Both the position numbers and the translations under genes were made by a program. From NCBI GenBank assembly GCA_964512485.1, contig CAZEHJ010000022.1, positions 1-48,305 of the forward strand: a stretch of DNA of 48,305 nt, given 5' to 3'. The notes beneath the pieces are model-generated. The model was not told where the DNA came from, made no database searches, and worked only from the letters and a program-made list of their open reading frames with translations. This document shows positions 19,757-28,497 of this stretch, one piece after another. Origin of the DNA: CAZEHJ01 sp964512485. GTDB taxonomy: Bacteria > Bacteroidota > Rhodothermia > Rhodothermales > UBA10348. Position 1 is the first letter of the stretch; each line of letters opens with the position of its first letter.

Positions 19757-20389
19757 GAGCAGTTTGTGGGTTTGCAGACTCAGCCGCCAGCGGGGATTTG
19801 AACGGCAATAGTCTATCGCTTCCCTCGTGAAACGATCTACATCATCTCCATCCATTGGCTGAAGGAAGAAGTGGGTAAACTTCCATGAATCGAAACGCTC
19901 CGGCGGAGCTTCTGTCTGATACCAGACAAGCTTCAGTTCGTCACCGTGTTGCTGAACGATGGGTGTGTCATTCTTCGGCGACACACAGATCCAGTCTATT
20001 CCATCCGGAGCTTCGATGGTTCCATTGGTTTCAATGGCGATGTAGCAGCCCATCGCGTGGAGCTCTTCAATCAGTTTTTGATCCAGCTGCAACAGGGGTT
20101 CGCCACCGGTACAGACCACAAATGGGGCCGAATTATCTTTGCCCGAAGCATCCTCCCACACCTGAACTATTTGCCTGGCCGCATCTTTGGCCGAAGAAAA
20201 TTTGCCTCCGTTTGGACCATCGACGCCTACAAAATCCGTGTCGCAGAATGAACAGACGGCATCTTTTCGATCCTGCTCGCGTCCCGACCACAGATTACAC
20301 CCGGCGAACCGGACGAACACAGCCGCGCGACCGGTGTGGTATCCCTCGCCTTGAAGCGTAGTGTAAATCTCTTTGATTGCGTAGGACAT
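19745..20389 (-). CDS. queE: 7-carboxy-7-deazaguanine synthase (radical SAM)
   Basis: A 214-residue radical-SAM enzyme that converts 6-carboxy-tetrahydropterin to 7-carboxy-7-deazaguanine on the way to preQ0 and queuosine. It shows YTTLQGEGYHTGRA, then the QueE-type cluster motif with Cys31, 14 residues, Cys46, two residues, Cys49 (GCNLWSG and CSFCDTDFVG), and CTGGEPLLQLD. The 14-residue spacer is the known expanded form. I start at ATG 20389, since the upstream codons have no family likeness. No other que gene is in view. The upstream side carries two runs of seven G, and the gene is divergent from an SDR gene. Confidence 0.95.
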   Translation of the reverse strand: MSYAIKEIYTTLQGEGYHTGRAAVFVRFAGCNLWSGREQDRKDAVCSFCDTDFVGVDGPNGGKFSSAKDAARQIVQVWEDASGKDNSAPFVVCTGGEPLLQLDQKLIEELHAMGCYIAIETNGTIEAPDGIDWICVSPKNDTPIVQQHGDELKLVWYQTEAPPERFDSWKFTHFFLQPMDGDDVDRFTREAIDYCRSNPRWRLSLQTHKLLGIP

Positions 20390-20400
20390 CTCTAGGATTC

Positions 20401-20483
20401 GAACGAACGGGGGGGTGTTGGAAGGGGGGGAGGGCGATTTCGTCAGCCCTTCAATTGAGTTCAGTGTAGTTTCGGAACGAACG
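20401..20483. repeat. 9-bp direct repeat in the queE/SDR divergent promoter region
   Basis: GAACGAACG occurs at 20401-20409 and 20475-20483, each preceded by TTCG-like sequence. Between them lie two homopolymeric G7 runs (20409-20415 and 20424-20430). It could be a paired regulator-binding site; nothing else supports this. Confidence 0.35.
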
Positions 20484-20514
20484 CATTTCTCCTTCAAAAT
20501 ATCCATTGCAGATC

Positions 20515-21282
20515 ATGCAGGTTCAAGGAAACACATTTATAGTCACCGGAGGCAGTTCCGGTCTGGGAGCAGGAACGGTAAAACGTCTCGTCGAACTGGG
20601 CGCAAACGTAGCTATCGCAGACGTGAACGCAGAGGCTGGAAACGCCATGGCAACTGAAATGGGCGAGAGCGCACTCTTCGTTCAGACGGATGTGACGAGC
20701 GAAGAAAGCGTACAGACCTTGATCCGAACGACGATTGATCGGTGGGGGGGACTCCACGGCGTGGTGAATTGCGCCGGAATCCTGGTGGCCAAGAAAACGG
20801 TTGGCCGCGGCGGCGCGCATGATCTGGAGAGCTTCGCGCGTGTCATAGGCGTCAATCTGATCGGGACTTTCAACGTGATCCGACTGGCCGCCGCGGCCAT
20901 GTCTGAAAATGAACCAACGGCGGATGGTGAAAGAGGTGTGCTGATCAACACCGCTTCGGTAGCCGCGTATGACGGGCAGATGGGACAGGCAGCGTATTCT
21001 GCATCCAAAGGTGGAGTGGTTGGAATGACACTTCCCATCGCGCGTGACCTTTCAAGGAACGGCATCCGGTGTATGACCATCGCACCGGGCATATTTGAGA
21101 CGCCCATGGTGGCCGGAATGCCCGACGAGGTACAGGAGTCGCTTATCTCCCAGATTCCGTTTCCAAAACGTCTGGGCAAGCCCTCAGATTATGCATTCCT
21201 CGCTCAGCACATCATCGAAAACGTGAAGTTGAACGGCGAAGTAATCCGATTGGACGGCGGCGTTCGCATGGGCCCCCGATAG
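20515..21282 (+). CDS. SDR-family dehydrogenase, type II 3-hydroxyacyl-CoA dehydrogenase (HSD17B10-like)
   Basis: A 255-residue short-chain dehydrogenase. The NAD site is TGGSSGLG (11-18), with Asp after the second strand (AIADVN), which favours NAD. The catalytic residues are Asn114, Ser148, Tyr161 and Lys165 (YSASK). The stretch GIRCMTIAPGIFETPM and the C-terminal EVIRLDGGVRMGPR fit the HSD17B10 group, which oxidises 3-hydroxyacyl-CoA or 2-methyl-3-hydroxybutyryl-CoA in fatty-acid or isoleucine breakdown. The start is ATG 20515, not the TTG nine bases earlier. It converges with an aldehyde dehydrogenase gene; no thiolase or enoyl-CoA hydratase is nearby. Confidence 0.9.
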   Translation: MQVQGNTFIVTGGSSGLGAGTVKRLVELGANVAIADVNAEAGNAMATEMGESALFVQTDVTSEESVQTLIRTTIDRWGGLHGVVNCAGILVAKKTVGRGGAHDLESFARVIGVNLIGTFNVIRLAAAAMSENEPTADGERGVLINTASVAAYDGQMGQAAYSASKGGVVGMTLPIARDLSRNGIRCMTIAPGIFETPMVAGMPDEVQESLISQIPFPKRLGKPSDYAFLAQHIIENVKLNGEVIRLDGGVRMGPR

Positions 21283-21306
21283 CGGAGTGCGTCGCCGGGA
21301 ACGACC

Positions 21307-22695
21307 TCATGTGAACCAGCGGAATATGCGATTCAGTATCGGAGTATGGCTTCCGTAGGGCGGTTGGATAAGATGCAGGATCCAGGCACCCCAGCGTCGT
21401 CTGAGAATGACCTGCTCGTTTGAGAACGCCCTGAATCCGGCTTCACCATGTGAACGCCCGATCCCGGAATTACCCTCTCCGCCGAATGGGCCGAACGGCT
21501 GTACGAACTGGATGAGCGTGGTATTGGTGCACACCGCTCCGGTGCGGATCGCACGAGAGAAACGCTTGGCCACTCCTTTTTTGCGCGAAAAGACATAGGT
21601 AGATAACGGAGGTGGAAGAGAAAGAATCTTGTCGATCGCCTCTTCCTCAGATGAAACAGAGATGAGTGGCAAGATCGGTCCGAAGATCTCTTCATGCATC
21701 AGTTCCGAGTCAGCAGGGACGTTCGTCAGAACCGTCGGTGCTATCCGATGCCCATTCTCTTCCATTTCTCCTCCGTACTCTATCGAGGCACCTCCTTCGA
21801 CAGCACCGTTGATCATTTCGCGCTGTCTCTCGAAATGCTTCCGGGAGACGATCCCGGCTACACCAGACGTACCTTTTCCGTACTGAAGCTCGAGTTCTTT
21901 TCGTAACTCAGTCAGAAAGCCTTCGATGACCGTCTGTTCGATGAGCACATAATCTGGAGCGATACATGTCTGTCCGGCATTTGAAAACTTGCCAAAACCG
22001 ATGCCGCGCGCGGCAGATTTGAGATCAGCAGTAGAGTCCACATAGGTTGGTGATTTGCCGCCCAGCTCCAGCGTCACGGAGGCAAGATGCTTTGCGCCTG
22101 CCTCCATGACCATCTTGCCGACCTTGGTGCTGCCCGTGAAGTGGATATGTGAGAAGGGCAGGGAGAGAAGTTCTTGCGCTATCTCCGCATTCCCGGTGAA
22201 CACCGCGGCTTCTTCGGGCGGATACACTGACTCGATGAGCTTCTTCAACAGATCCGCCGCCCGAGGCGTGTTCTCTGATGGTTTAACTACGAATGGACAC
22301 CCCGCAGCCGTGGCGTGAACAACCGGCCCGAGTGTCAACAGAATGGCATAATTCCACGGGGCAACGATCAGGCTGGGCCCTTTCGGGTAATAGATAACTT
22401 CCGTGCCCGTTCCGATGAGGTAGATCGGCGTTTTTTTACGCTGCGGCTTCGTCCAGCGTTTGAGATGCCTGATGGCGTGGTCAATCTCTATCAGTGTCGC
22501 GGTTATTTCGGTCAACTGAACTTCGGGCGCGGGCTTTTGGAAATCTGCCCACAACGCTTCGCGTATCTCATTCTCCCGTTCCAGCAAGGCCTCTTTCAAT
22601 TGCCCCAAACGAGTCAGTCGGCTCGTAACTTCCGGGCAGGGGTGTTCCCTGAATTGTTTTTGATGGAGGGCCAGGATGTCAGCCGGAGTTGGCAT
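21307..22695 (-). CDS. Aldehyde dehydrogenase (class 3-like, fatty aldehyde type)
   Basis: A 462-residue NAD(P)-dependent aldehyde dehydrogenase. General base Glu210 (VTLELGGKSP) and catalytic Cys244 (NAGQTCIAPDY) are present, as are PWNYAILLTLGP and FTGSTKVGK. The shorter length and the motif wording match the class 3/AlkH/YwdH group that oxidises medium- and long-chain aliphatic or aromatic aldehydes to acids. It converges with the SDR gene (24 bp between stops) and is divergent from the dehydratase gene, with a TATCTTTG box 73 bases upstream. The C-terminal tail has hydrophobic stretches (ILHLIQPPY, ILNRIFRWFT), perhaps for membrane contact. Confidence 0.92.
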   Translation of the reverse strand: MPTPADILALHQKQFREHPCPEVTSRLTRLGQLKEALLERENEIREALWADFQKPAPEVQLTEITATLIEIDHAIRHLKRWTKPQRKKTPIYLIGTGTEVIYYPKGPSLIVAPWNYAILLTLGPVVHATAAGCPFVVKPSENTPRAADLLKKLIESVYPPEEAAVFTGNAEIAQELLSLPFSHIHFTGSTKVGKMVMEAGAKHLASVTLELGGKSPTYVDSTADLKSAARGIGFGKFSNAGQTCIAPDYVLIEQTVIEGFLTELRKELELQYGKGTSGVAGIVSRKHFERQREMINGAVEGGASIEYGGEMEENGHRIAPTVLTNVPADSELMHEEIFGPILPLISVSSEEEAIDKILSLPPPLSTYVFSRKKGVAKRFSRAIRTGAVCTNTTLIQFVQPFGPFGGEGNSGIGRSHGEAGFRAFSNEQVILRRRWGAWILHLIQPPYGSHTPILNRIFRWFT

Positions 22696-22767
22696 GAATA
22701 CAGGTGTTGAAGGCGTTTAAATTCGAGCGATTCACTATGCGGGAGATCTCGGCTTCGACTCGACCTG

Positions 22768-22775
22768 CAAAGATA
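22768..22775 (-). promoter_or_regulatory. Bacteroidota-type -7 promoter box for the aldehyde dehydrogenase gene
   Basis: On the minus strand the sequence reads TATCTTTG, an exact TAnnTTTG match, 72 bases before the ATG at 22695. No clear -33 TTG is seen. Confidence 0.42.
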
Positions 22776-22842
22776 CTTCTCATCCGGTAAGGATATTTCG
22801 TCAGCCGCATGTTTCGTGGGGCAGTTTTGTTAGTTTGGGTTC

Positions 22843-23805
22843 ATGTTGAGCATCGATCTGATACATGAAGCCGCTGAATTTCTTTCAGGGCAAGTCCGCG
22901 AAACTCCCGTCGAGCATTCACCTGTCCTGAGCGACAGACTGGGTGTGCCGGTGTGGTTCAAACTGGAAAACCTGCAGGTGACCGGAAGCTTCAAGGCTCG
23001 AGGTGCCCTCTTCAGCTTGAGCCGAATCAAAGCCAACGGCATCCAGCATGTGGCAACCTGTTCGGCCGGAAATCACGGCAAAGGAGTAGCCTGGGCAGCG
23101 ACCCAATTGGATATGCAAGCGAGTATATTCGTCCCCAAGGGAGTCGACCCCGTGAAATACGATGCCATGAAGCGCATGGGAGTCGATGTTCGAAGATCGG
23201 ATTTCATCGGATACGACGACACAGAACGATGGGCGATCGCCGAAGCTGAGCGCCTGGGTTTACCATTCGTGAGCGCTTACGATGACGATGACGTGATGGC
23301 AGCCAATGGAGGCAGCGTGGCAATGGAAATTGAGCACCAGGTGCCCGATGCCAATACTTTTGTGATGCCTGTGGGCGGCGGAGGACACGCGGGGGGATTC
23401 GCTTTCTATATGAAGCATCGAAATCCGGAGTCCCGGATCATTGTGTGCCAGCACGAGGACTCACCGGGCTTTCTGAGGAGCGTTGAAGCGAATGAGCCCG
23501 TCACTGAATTGCCGGGCATTAAGACCCTCGCTTCAGGGCTTGAAGGGGGATTCGGAAGGAAGACTTGGGAGGTGCTCAAAAATCGATATGACGCTATTCG
23601 ACTGGTATCCGAAGAGGAGTTGAAAGAGGCGATGAGATGGATGGTGGATGAACATCAGATTATCATGGAAGGCTCATCAGCAGCATCCGTTGCCGCTTGT
23701 CTGGATCCAGAATTTCCGATACCCGATGGCCCGGTCGTAATATTTATTTCAGGGCGGAATATTGCGCGAACGAGCCTGATTGACGTTCTCTCAGAGAACG
23801 GGTAG
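22843..23805 (+). CDS. PLP-dependent threonine/serine dehydratase-like enzyme
   Basis: A 320-residue fold-type II PLP enzyme of the biodegradative threonine/serine dehydratase kind, without the C-terminal regulatory domain of IlvA. The Schiff-base Lys51 lies in GSFKARGA, the substrate loop in SAGNHGKG, and the phosphate-binding loop in PVGGGGHAGG (176-185). The Ser that contacts the pyridine nitrogen is kept as Ser303, but the usual SGGN reads SGRN with Arg305, and the usual GQGT loop reads NGGS (156-159). These changes leave room for a different beta-eliminated substrate, for example hydroxyaspartate or a hydroxyectoine-type intermediate. Two aldehyde dehydrogenases flank it on the opposite strand. 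Confidence 0.85.
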   Translation: MLSIDLIHEAAEFLSGQVRETPVEHSPVLSDRLGVPVWFKLENLQVTGSFKARGALFSLSRIKANGIQHVATCSAGNHGKGVAWAATQLDMQASIFVPKGVDPVKYDAMKRMGVDVRRSDFIGYDDTERWAIAEAERLGLPFVSAYDDDDVMAANGGSVAMEIEHQVPDANTFVMPVGGGGHAGGFAFYMKHRNPESRIIVCQHEDSPGFLRSVEANEPVTELPGIKTLASGLEGGFGRKTWEVLKNRYDAIRLVSEEELKEAMRWMVDEHQIIMEGSSAASVAACLDPEFPIPDGPVVIFISGRNIARTSLIDVLSENG

Positions 23806-23858
23806 ACGCAAAAGCGGTGGCGAGCCAAGATTGGAGGCGCCGTCCCGGTTTTCGAGAG

Positions 23859-25271
23859 TCAACCGAGATTGAAACAGACAACCCGCGTTTCACTCATTTC
23901 TTCGGCCGCGAATCGGACACCTTCGCGCCCAATCCCGCTGTTTTTGGTCCCGCCGAACGGCATGGTGTCGAGCCTGTAGTCTGTCGAATCGTTTACAATG
24001 ACACCGCCCACCTCGAGGTGCTCGATGACGTAGAAGGCATCGCGAAGCGACTCGGTAAAAACCGCTCCATGTAACCCTACATCAACATTGTTGGCCCGGC
24101 GAACAGCATCTTCGAGGGTCTCAAACGTATAGAGCGCAACTACGGGACCATAGATTTCCTCGCATGAAATCGAGGCTGACTCTTGAACGTTTTCCATCAC
24201 GGTAGGCTCAATCACCGCGTCAATCTGATTTCCGCCTGCCAGAATTCTTGCTCCGGCCTCCGCGGCTGCATCGATGTGGAATTTGACACGATCTGCCTCT
24301 GATCGTCTGATCATCTGGCAGACATCGACAGAGGGATCCATCGAATGGCCCGCTTTAAGCGTGCCGACCTTGGCCACGAAGGCATCGCGAAAGGACTCGT
24401 AGACGGACGTATGGACAAATACACGTTGCACACCGAGACAGTTCTGTCCGGCCTGAGCGAATGCACCATCCGAGATCGCCTGAACCGCTTGCTCCATTCG
24501 GGCATCGGGCATGACGATGACCGGCGAGTTCGAACCCATCTCCAGGGACAGACGCTTGATTCCAGACAGGGAGGATACTTTCTCACCCGTTTTTTGACCT
24601 CCCGTAAACGAAATCATCCGAACGTGCGGATGTTCGACGAGCGCCTGACCCGTTTCGGCCCCGCCGGTTACGACATTCAGTCGTCCAGCTGGAATACCAC
24701 CGTCCAACATCACTTCGCATGCCTTGAGCACGGACAGCGAGGAGGCCGGGTCTGGTTTCATGACGACCGAATTTCCGGCGGCCAATGCAGGTCCTGCTTT
24801 GTGGGCCACGAGGGCAACGGGATCATTGAAGGGCAAAATACAGGCGATGACCCCGAGTGGGCGTCGAACATAATATCCGACGCGAGATTCTGATCCGGGC
24901 CTCGCATCAAAAGGCAGGGTCTGCCCGGACATGGTCCTGGCTACTTCGGCTGACATACGAAGAATCTCGGCTGCCCGAACCGGTTCGCGCCTGGCTTCGG
25001 TAATGGTCTTGCTACCCTCGCGCGCAAGCAAGACCGCGATTTCTTCTGCGTGCGCTTCGAGACGATCTGCTGCCGCATACAGCGCGGAAACTCGTTCGTG
25101 AGTTGGAAAGGGCTCACGCTGCGCAGCACCGGCAGCAATCACCGCCTCGGAGACGACCCCGGCATCAGCAACCGAGAGGGTTGCAATGTGCTCAAGGTCA
25201 AATGCGTTCCTGACCTCAATACGCTCCGTGGATTCGGGCCTGGATGTTCCGATGATATGGGTTGCGTTCAT
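23859..25271 (-). CDS. Aldehyde dehydrogenase (lactaldehyde/phosphonoacetaldehyde dehydrogenase-like)
   Basis: A 470-residue aldehyde dehydrogenase with general base Glu244 (LSLEMGSNSP) and catalytic Cys278 (QAGQNCLGVQRV). The Rossmann region reads LPFNDPVALVAHK, where the common PWNFP motif is replaced. The C-terminal RLDTMPFGGTKNSGIGREG with EEMSE resembles lactaldehyde and phosphonoacetaldehyde dehydrogenases. The substrate is therefore probably a small polar aldehyde, unlike the class 3-type enzyme two genes away. No phosphonate genes are in view. It converges with the dehydratase gene, 53 bp between stops. Confidence 0.9.
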   Translation of the reverse strand: MNATHIIGTSRPESTERIEVRNAFDLEHIATLSVADAGVVSEAVIAAGAAQREPFPTHERVSALYAAADRLEAHAEEIAVLLAREGSKTITEARREPVRAAEILRMSAEVARTMSGQTLPFDARPGSESRVGYYVRRPLGVIACILPFNDPVALVAHKAGPALAAGNSVVMKPDPASSLSVLKACEVMLDGGIPAGRLNVVTGGAETGQALVEHPHVRMISFTGGQKTGEKVSSLSGIKRLSLEMGSNSPVIVMPDARMEQAVQAISDGAFAQAGQNCLGVQRVFVHTSVYESFRDAFVAKVGTLKAGHSMDPSVDVCQMIRRSEADRVKFHIDAAAEAGARILAGGNQIDAVIEPTVMENVQESASISCEEIYGPVVALYTFETLEDAVRRANNVDVGLHGAVFTESLRDAFYVIEHLEVGGVIVNDSTDYRLDTMPFGGTKNSGIGREGVRFAAEEMSETRVVCFNLG

Positions 25272-25364
25272 AGTGCTTCAGAGACTGCGGATATCAGGGC
25301 CCCAACCTACTAAAAGACGGAGTCATCTGTGCAAAGTCATAATCAACCGCGATCAGGAGGCGAA

Positions 25365-25445
25365 ATGAGGATGCCGCGCTGCAGGCTCATACGAGAACGC
25401 TGTTTTCGGTCGGGGGCGTCCCTGCAGCAGATAAACCGGTTCTGA
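25365..25445 (+). CDS. Possible 26-residue Arg/Cys-rich small protein or leader peptide
   Basis: ATG 25365 is preceded by a full AGGAGG (25355-25360) with a 4-base spacer, much the best Shine-Dalgarno sequence I noticed, in a genome whose genes mostly lack one. The frame runs 26 codons to TGA: MRMPRCRLIRERC followed by FRSGASLQQINRF, with seven Arg and two Cys. It stops 88 bases before the Asp-box protein gene. An 8-bp inverted repeat (CGGTCGGG at 25407-25414, CCCGACCG at 25454-25461) overlaps its end. It could be a small protein, a translated leader or chance. Confidence 0.3.
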   Translation: MRMPRCRLIRERCFRSGASLQQINRF

Positions 25446-25533
25446 AGTACATTCCCGACCGCCTCCCACACAGTATCGCTGTATCTGGGGGTTTGTTCGC
25501 TTGTACGACGTGATTCATTTCAACGGGCTTCCC

Positions 25534-28482
25534 ATGTCTTTTTCCTCCCGATTTTCAAGTATTCTGGTCATAGCTGTCCTGCTGACGGCCGGTGATTCTC
25601 TTGCACAACGCGCCAATCAAGATCCTGTAATGGACAATCTGCACGAACCCACGTCGGCAGAAGCAAGAAGGGCAGCGCTTGAGCAGAGACAGGCTCTGTT
25701 TGCCGACTCGCCACTGGCCCTGATGCCGGCCGCGAATATCGGCCCGGCCATCATGAGTGGTCGTGTGGCCGATATCGATGCTCATTCGGCTGACCCATCA
25801 CATTTCATGGTAGCCTATGCCTCCGGCGGACTCTGGGTCACCTGGAACAATGGACAGTCATTCGATCCTCTTTTTGACCATGAAGCAGTCATGACCATCG
25901 GCGACATTGCCGTGGATTGGGACAGCGGCACGATCTGGGTCGGGACGGGCGAGAATAATTCCAGCCGCTCCTCCTATTCGGGCGATGGCGTCTACAAAAG
26001 CACAGACTGGGGAAACACCTGGTCACACAAAGGATTGTCCGGCACGCATCGCACGGGTCGCATTCTCTTGCACCCCGATGACCCCAACACCGTCTGGGTC
26101 GCCTCTGTAGGCGCTCTTTATTCGACCAACGAAGATCGAGGAGTATTCAAATCGACGGATGGAGGGGATACATGGACCAAAACACTGTATGAGAATGAGC
26201 GCAGCGGGGCCATAGATCTGGTTATGGATCCCGGCAATGCCGACATACTGTACGCCGCGACCTGGGAACGCGAGCGGCGGGCGTGGAATTTCGTCGAGGG
26301 TGGAGTTGGATCGGGAATCTACAAAAGCACCGATGGCGGTGAGACCTGGGCCCGTATCGACGGAAACGGATTTCCGACAGGACCAGGGATCGGCCGAATC
26401 GGACTCGCGGTTTACCCGGGAAATTCCAACATCATATACGCCTCTGTCGACAATCAGAATCGCCGAGCGGGTGAAGAGGAAGAAGAGAGCGAAGGTCTGT
26501 CCAGGGACGACCTGAGAGAAATGACTTCCAGAGACTTCTTGCGCCTCGGTGACGAAGAGATCAAAGACTATCTTGAACGCGAGCGTTTCCCCCAACGCTA
26601 TTCTGCGGAAGTGGTGAGAGAGATGGTCGAAAACGGAGAGCTGGAGCCCGTCGCTCTGGTTGAGTTTGTCGATGATGCCAACGCACAGCTGTTTAATACA
26701 CCTGTCATCGGTTTGGAAGTCTATCGCAGCGATGATGCCGGTGCAACGTGGAATAAAACCCACGACGATTATCTGGATGGCGTCTACAATTCATATGGCT
26801 ATTACTTCGGGGAGATTCGTGTCTCGCCGCAAGACGAAAATCAGATCTACGCCATGGGAGTGCCAATCATTCGCTCAGATGACGGCGGTGCGAACTGGAC
26901 GTCGATTTCAGCCTCTCACGTTCATTCGGACCATCAGGCGCTCTGGATGAACCCCAATCGGGCAGGTCACATCATCAACGGCAACGATGGAGGACTGAAC
27001 ATGTCATACGACGCCGGAGAGACCTGGTCGAAGGTGAATATTCCTCCGGTCGGACAGTTCTATTATATCCAGGTCGACAATGCGGAGTCGTACAGGGTGT
27101 ACGGAGGTTTGCAGGACAATGGCACCTGGATGGGACCATCGACCTATCAGGCTTCTTACAATTGGTTTGCGAATGGAGACTACCCCTACGACAGACTCGG
27201 AGGAGGGGACGGTATGCAGGTGCAAGTCGACACGCGCACCAATGATGTCGTCTATTATGGTTCTCAGTTCGGATTCTACAGCCGTTTCGACCGGGCAACG
27301 GGCGAGAGAATGTCCATCCGTCCGAGACATGAATTGGGTGAAAAACCGCTCAGATTCAACTGGCAAACGCCCATTTTGCTATCCCGTCACAATCAGGACA
27401 TCTTCTATTATGGAGCCAATCGTCTATACCGCTCGATGGATCGGGGGGCAGACCTTCAGGCCATTTCACCGGATCTGACTCATGGTGGGCAGCCGGGTGA
27501 CGTACCCTACGGTACGCTGGCCGCAATTGATGAGTCGCCGCTGACGTTTGGTTTGATTTACACGGGTTCGGATGATGGGATGATTCACGTAACCCGTGAT
27601 GGCGGAGTGACCTGGACCCGCATTGACGAGGGTCTCCCTCAAAATCTGTGGGTGAGCCGCGTGGTGGCGTCCAGTCACGTTGAGTCCAGGGTGTATGCCA
27701 CGCTCAACGGGTACAGATGGGATCATTTTGACTCGTACGTGTATCGCAGCGAAGACTTCGGACAGACCTGGACCCGGATAGGAGAGGACCTTCCTGCTGA
27801 GCCGGTCAACGTGATTGTCGAGGATCCGACCAACGCAGACCTGCTGTTCGTCGGCACGGATCATGCCGCATACGCGTCGCTGGACGGAGGTGAATCGTTT
27901 GTGGGAGTCGCGGTCGATATGGCAAACGCGCCGGTTCATGACCTCAAGATCCAGGCCCGTGAGAAACATCTTCTCGTCGGGACACATGGCCGATCGATCT
28001 ATCGAATCGACATTTCGGACATCCAGAATCTGGATGCCGAGTTGATGTCTTCTGCGGTGCATGTGTTCGGAGCTCGTAACCTCAACTACAATCCCGGATG
28101 GGGTACCCGCCGAACGGCGTATTCAGCGTATTCGGAGCCGTCTACAACGATCCGGGTATGGTCTTCCCGCGGTGGATCGAGTTCGGTGAACATCGAAGAC
28201 GAGGATGGAAATCTGATGACAGCTTACGAAGTGGATCTGGCTGTCGGGATGAACTTCGTCGAGTACGATCTCAATCTGTCGGACGATGGGGCGACTCACT
28301 TCGAAGATGAAATAGAAGTCAAAGCGAATGGCATCCGATACCTGCCAGCAGGCACATACACGGTCCGTGTTCAGAGCAGGGGAGGAGAATCAACGACGGA
28401 ACTGCGCCTGATGACCAGAGGTGGTCAGGGGGGACGCATCCCGTCACCCTCGCCGGATTCGGCCTACGAGAGCAGGAAGTAG
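25534..28482 (+). CDS. Large secreted VPS10/sortilin-like Asp-box beta-propeller protein
   Basis: A 982-residue exported protein with signal peptide (ending DSLAQ, about residue 25). The body has at least nine Asp-boxes, for example STDWGNTW, STDGGDTW, STDGGETW, SDDAGATW, SDDGGANW, SYDAGETW, TRDGGVTW, SEDFGQTW and SLDGGESF, which build two propellers as in VPS10-type proteins. A charged helical insert (about 320-385, EEEEESEGLSRDDLREM onward) interrupts the first propeller. The last 120 residues look like a beta-sandwich. Often annotated glycosyl hydrolase, these proteins lack a proven activity; a surface or periplasmic binding role is as likely. The start is ATG 25534, since an upstream TTG at 25501 would add codons before the signal peptide. 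Confidence 0.9.
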   Translation: MSFSSRFSSILVIAVLLTAGDSLAQRANQDPVMDNLHEPTSAEARRAALEQRQALFADSPLALMPAANIGPAIMSGRVADIDAHSADPSHFMVAYASGGLWVTWNNGQSFDPLFDHEAVMTIGDIAVDWDSGTIWVGTGENNSSRSSYSGDGVYKSTDWGNTWSHKGLSGTHRTGRILLHPDDPNTVWVASVGALYSTNEDRGVFKSTDGGDTWTKTLYENERSGAIDLVMDPGNADILYAATWERERRAWNFVEGGVGSGIYKSTDGGETWARIDGNGFPTGPGIGRIGLAVYPGNSNIIYASVDNQNRRAGEEEEESEGLSRDDLREMTSRDFLRLGDEEIKDYLERERFPQRYSAEVVREMVENGELEPVALVEFVDDANAQLFNTPVIGLEVYRSDDAGATWNKTHDDYLDGVYNSYGYYFGEIRVSPQDENQIYAMGVPIIRSDDGGANWTSISASHVHSDHQALWMNPNRAGHIINGNDGGLNMSYDAGETWSKVNIPPVGQFYYIQVDNAESYRVYGGLQDNGTWMGPSTYQASYNWFANGDYPYDRLGGGDGMQVQVDTRTNDVVYYGSQFGFYSRFDRATGERMSIRPRHELGEKPLRFNWQTPILLSRHNQDIFYYGANRLYRSMDRGADLQAISPDLTHGGQPGDVPYGTLAAIDESPLTFGLIYTGSDDGMIHVTRDGGVTWTRIDEGLPQNLWVSRVVASSHVESRVYATLNGYRWDHFDSYVYRSEDFGQTWTRIGEDLPAEPVNVIVEDPTNADLLFVGTDHAAYASLDGGESFVGVAVDMANAPVHDLKIQAREKHLLVGTHGRSIYRIDISDIQNLDAELMSSAVHVFGARNLNYNPGWGTRRTAYSAYSEPSTTIRVWSSRGGSSSVNIEDEDGNLMTAYEVDLAVGMNFVEYDLNLSDDGATHFEDEIEVKANGIRYLPAGTYTVRVQSRGGESTTELRLMTRGGQGGRIPSPSPDSAYESRK

Positions 28483-28497
28483 TTCAGTTCGCAGGTG

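Noticed and set aside
20390..20410. GGATTCGAAC, resembling the reverse of a tRNA T-loop
   Set aside because: No matching acceptor stem, anticodon arm or D-arm could be found around it on either strand.
20390..20514. PreQ1 riboswitch upstream of queE
   Set aside because: A GAAACTAC stretch exists about 80 bases before the start codon, but it has no adjacent pseudoknot partner, and the required hairpin near the RBS is absent.
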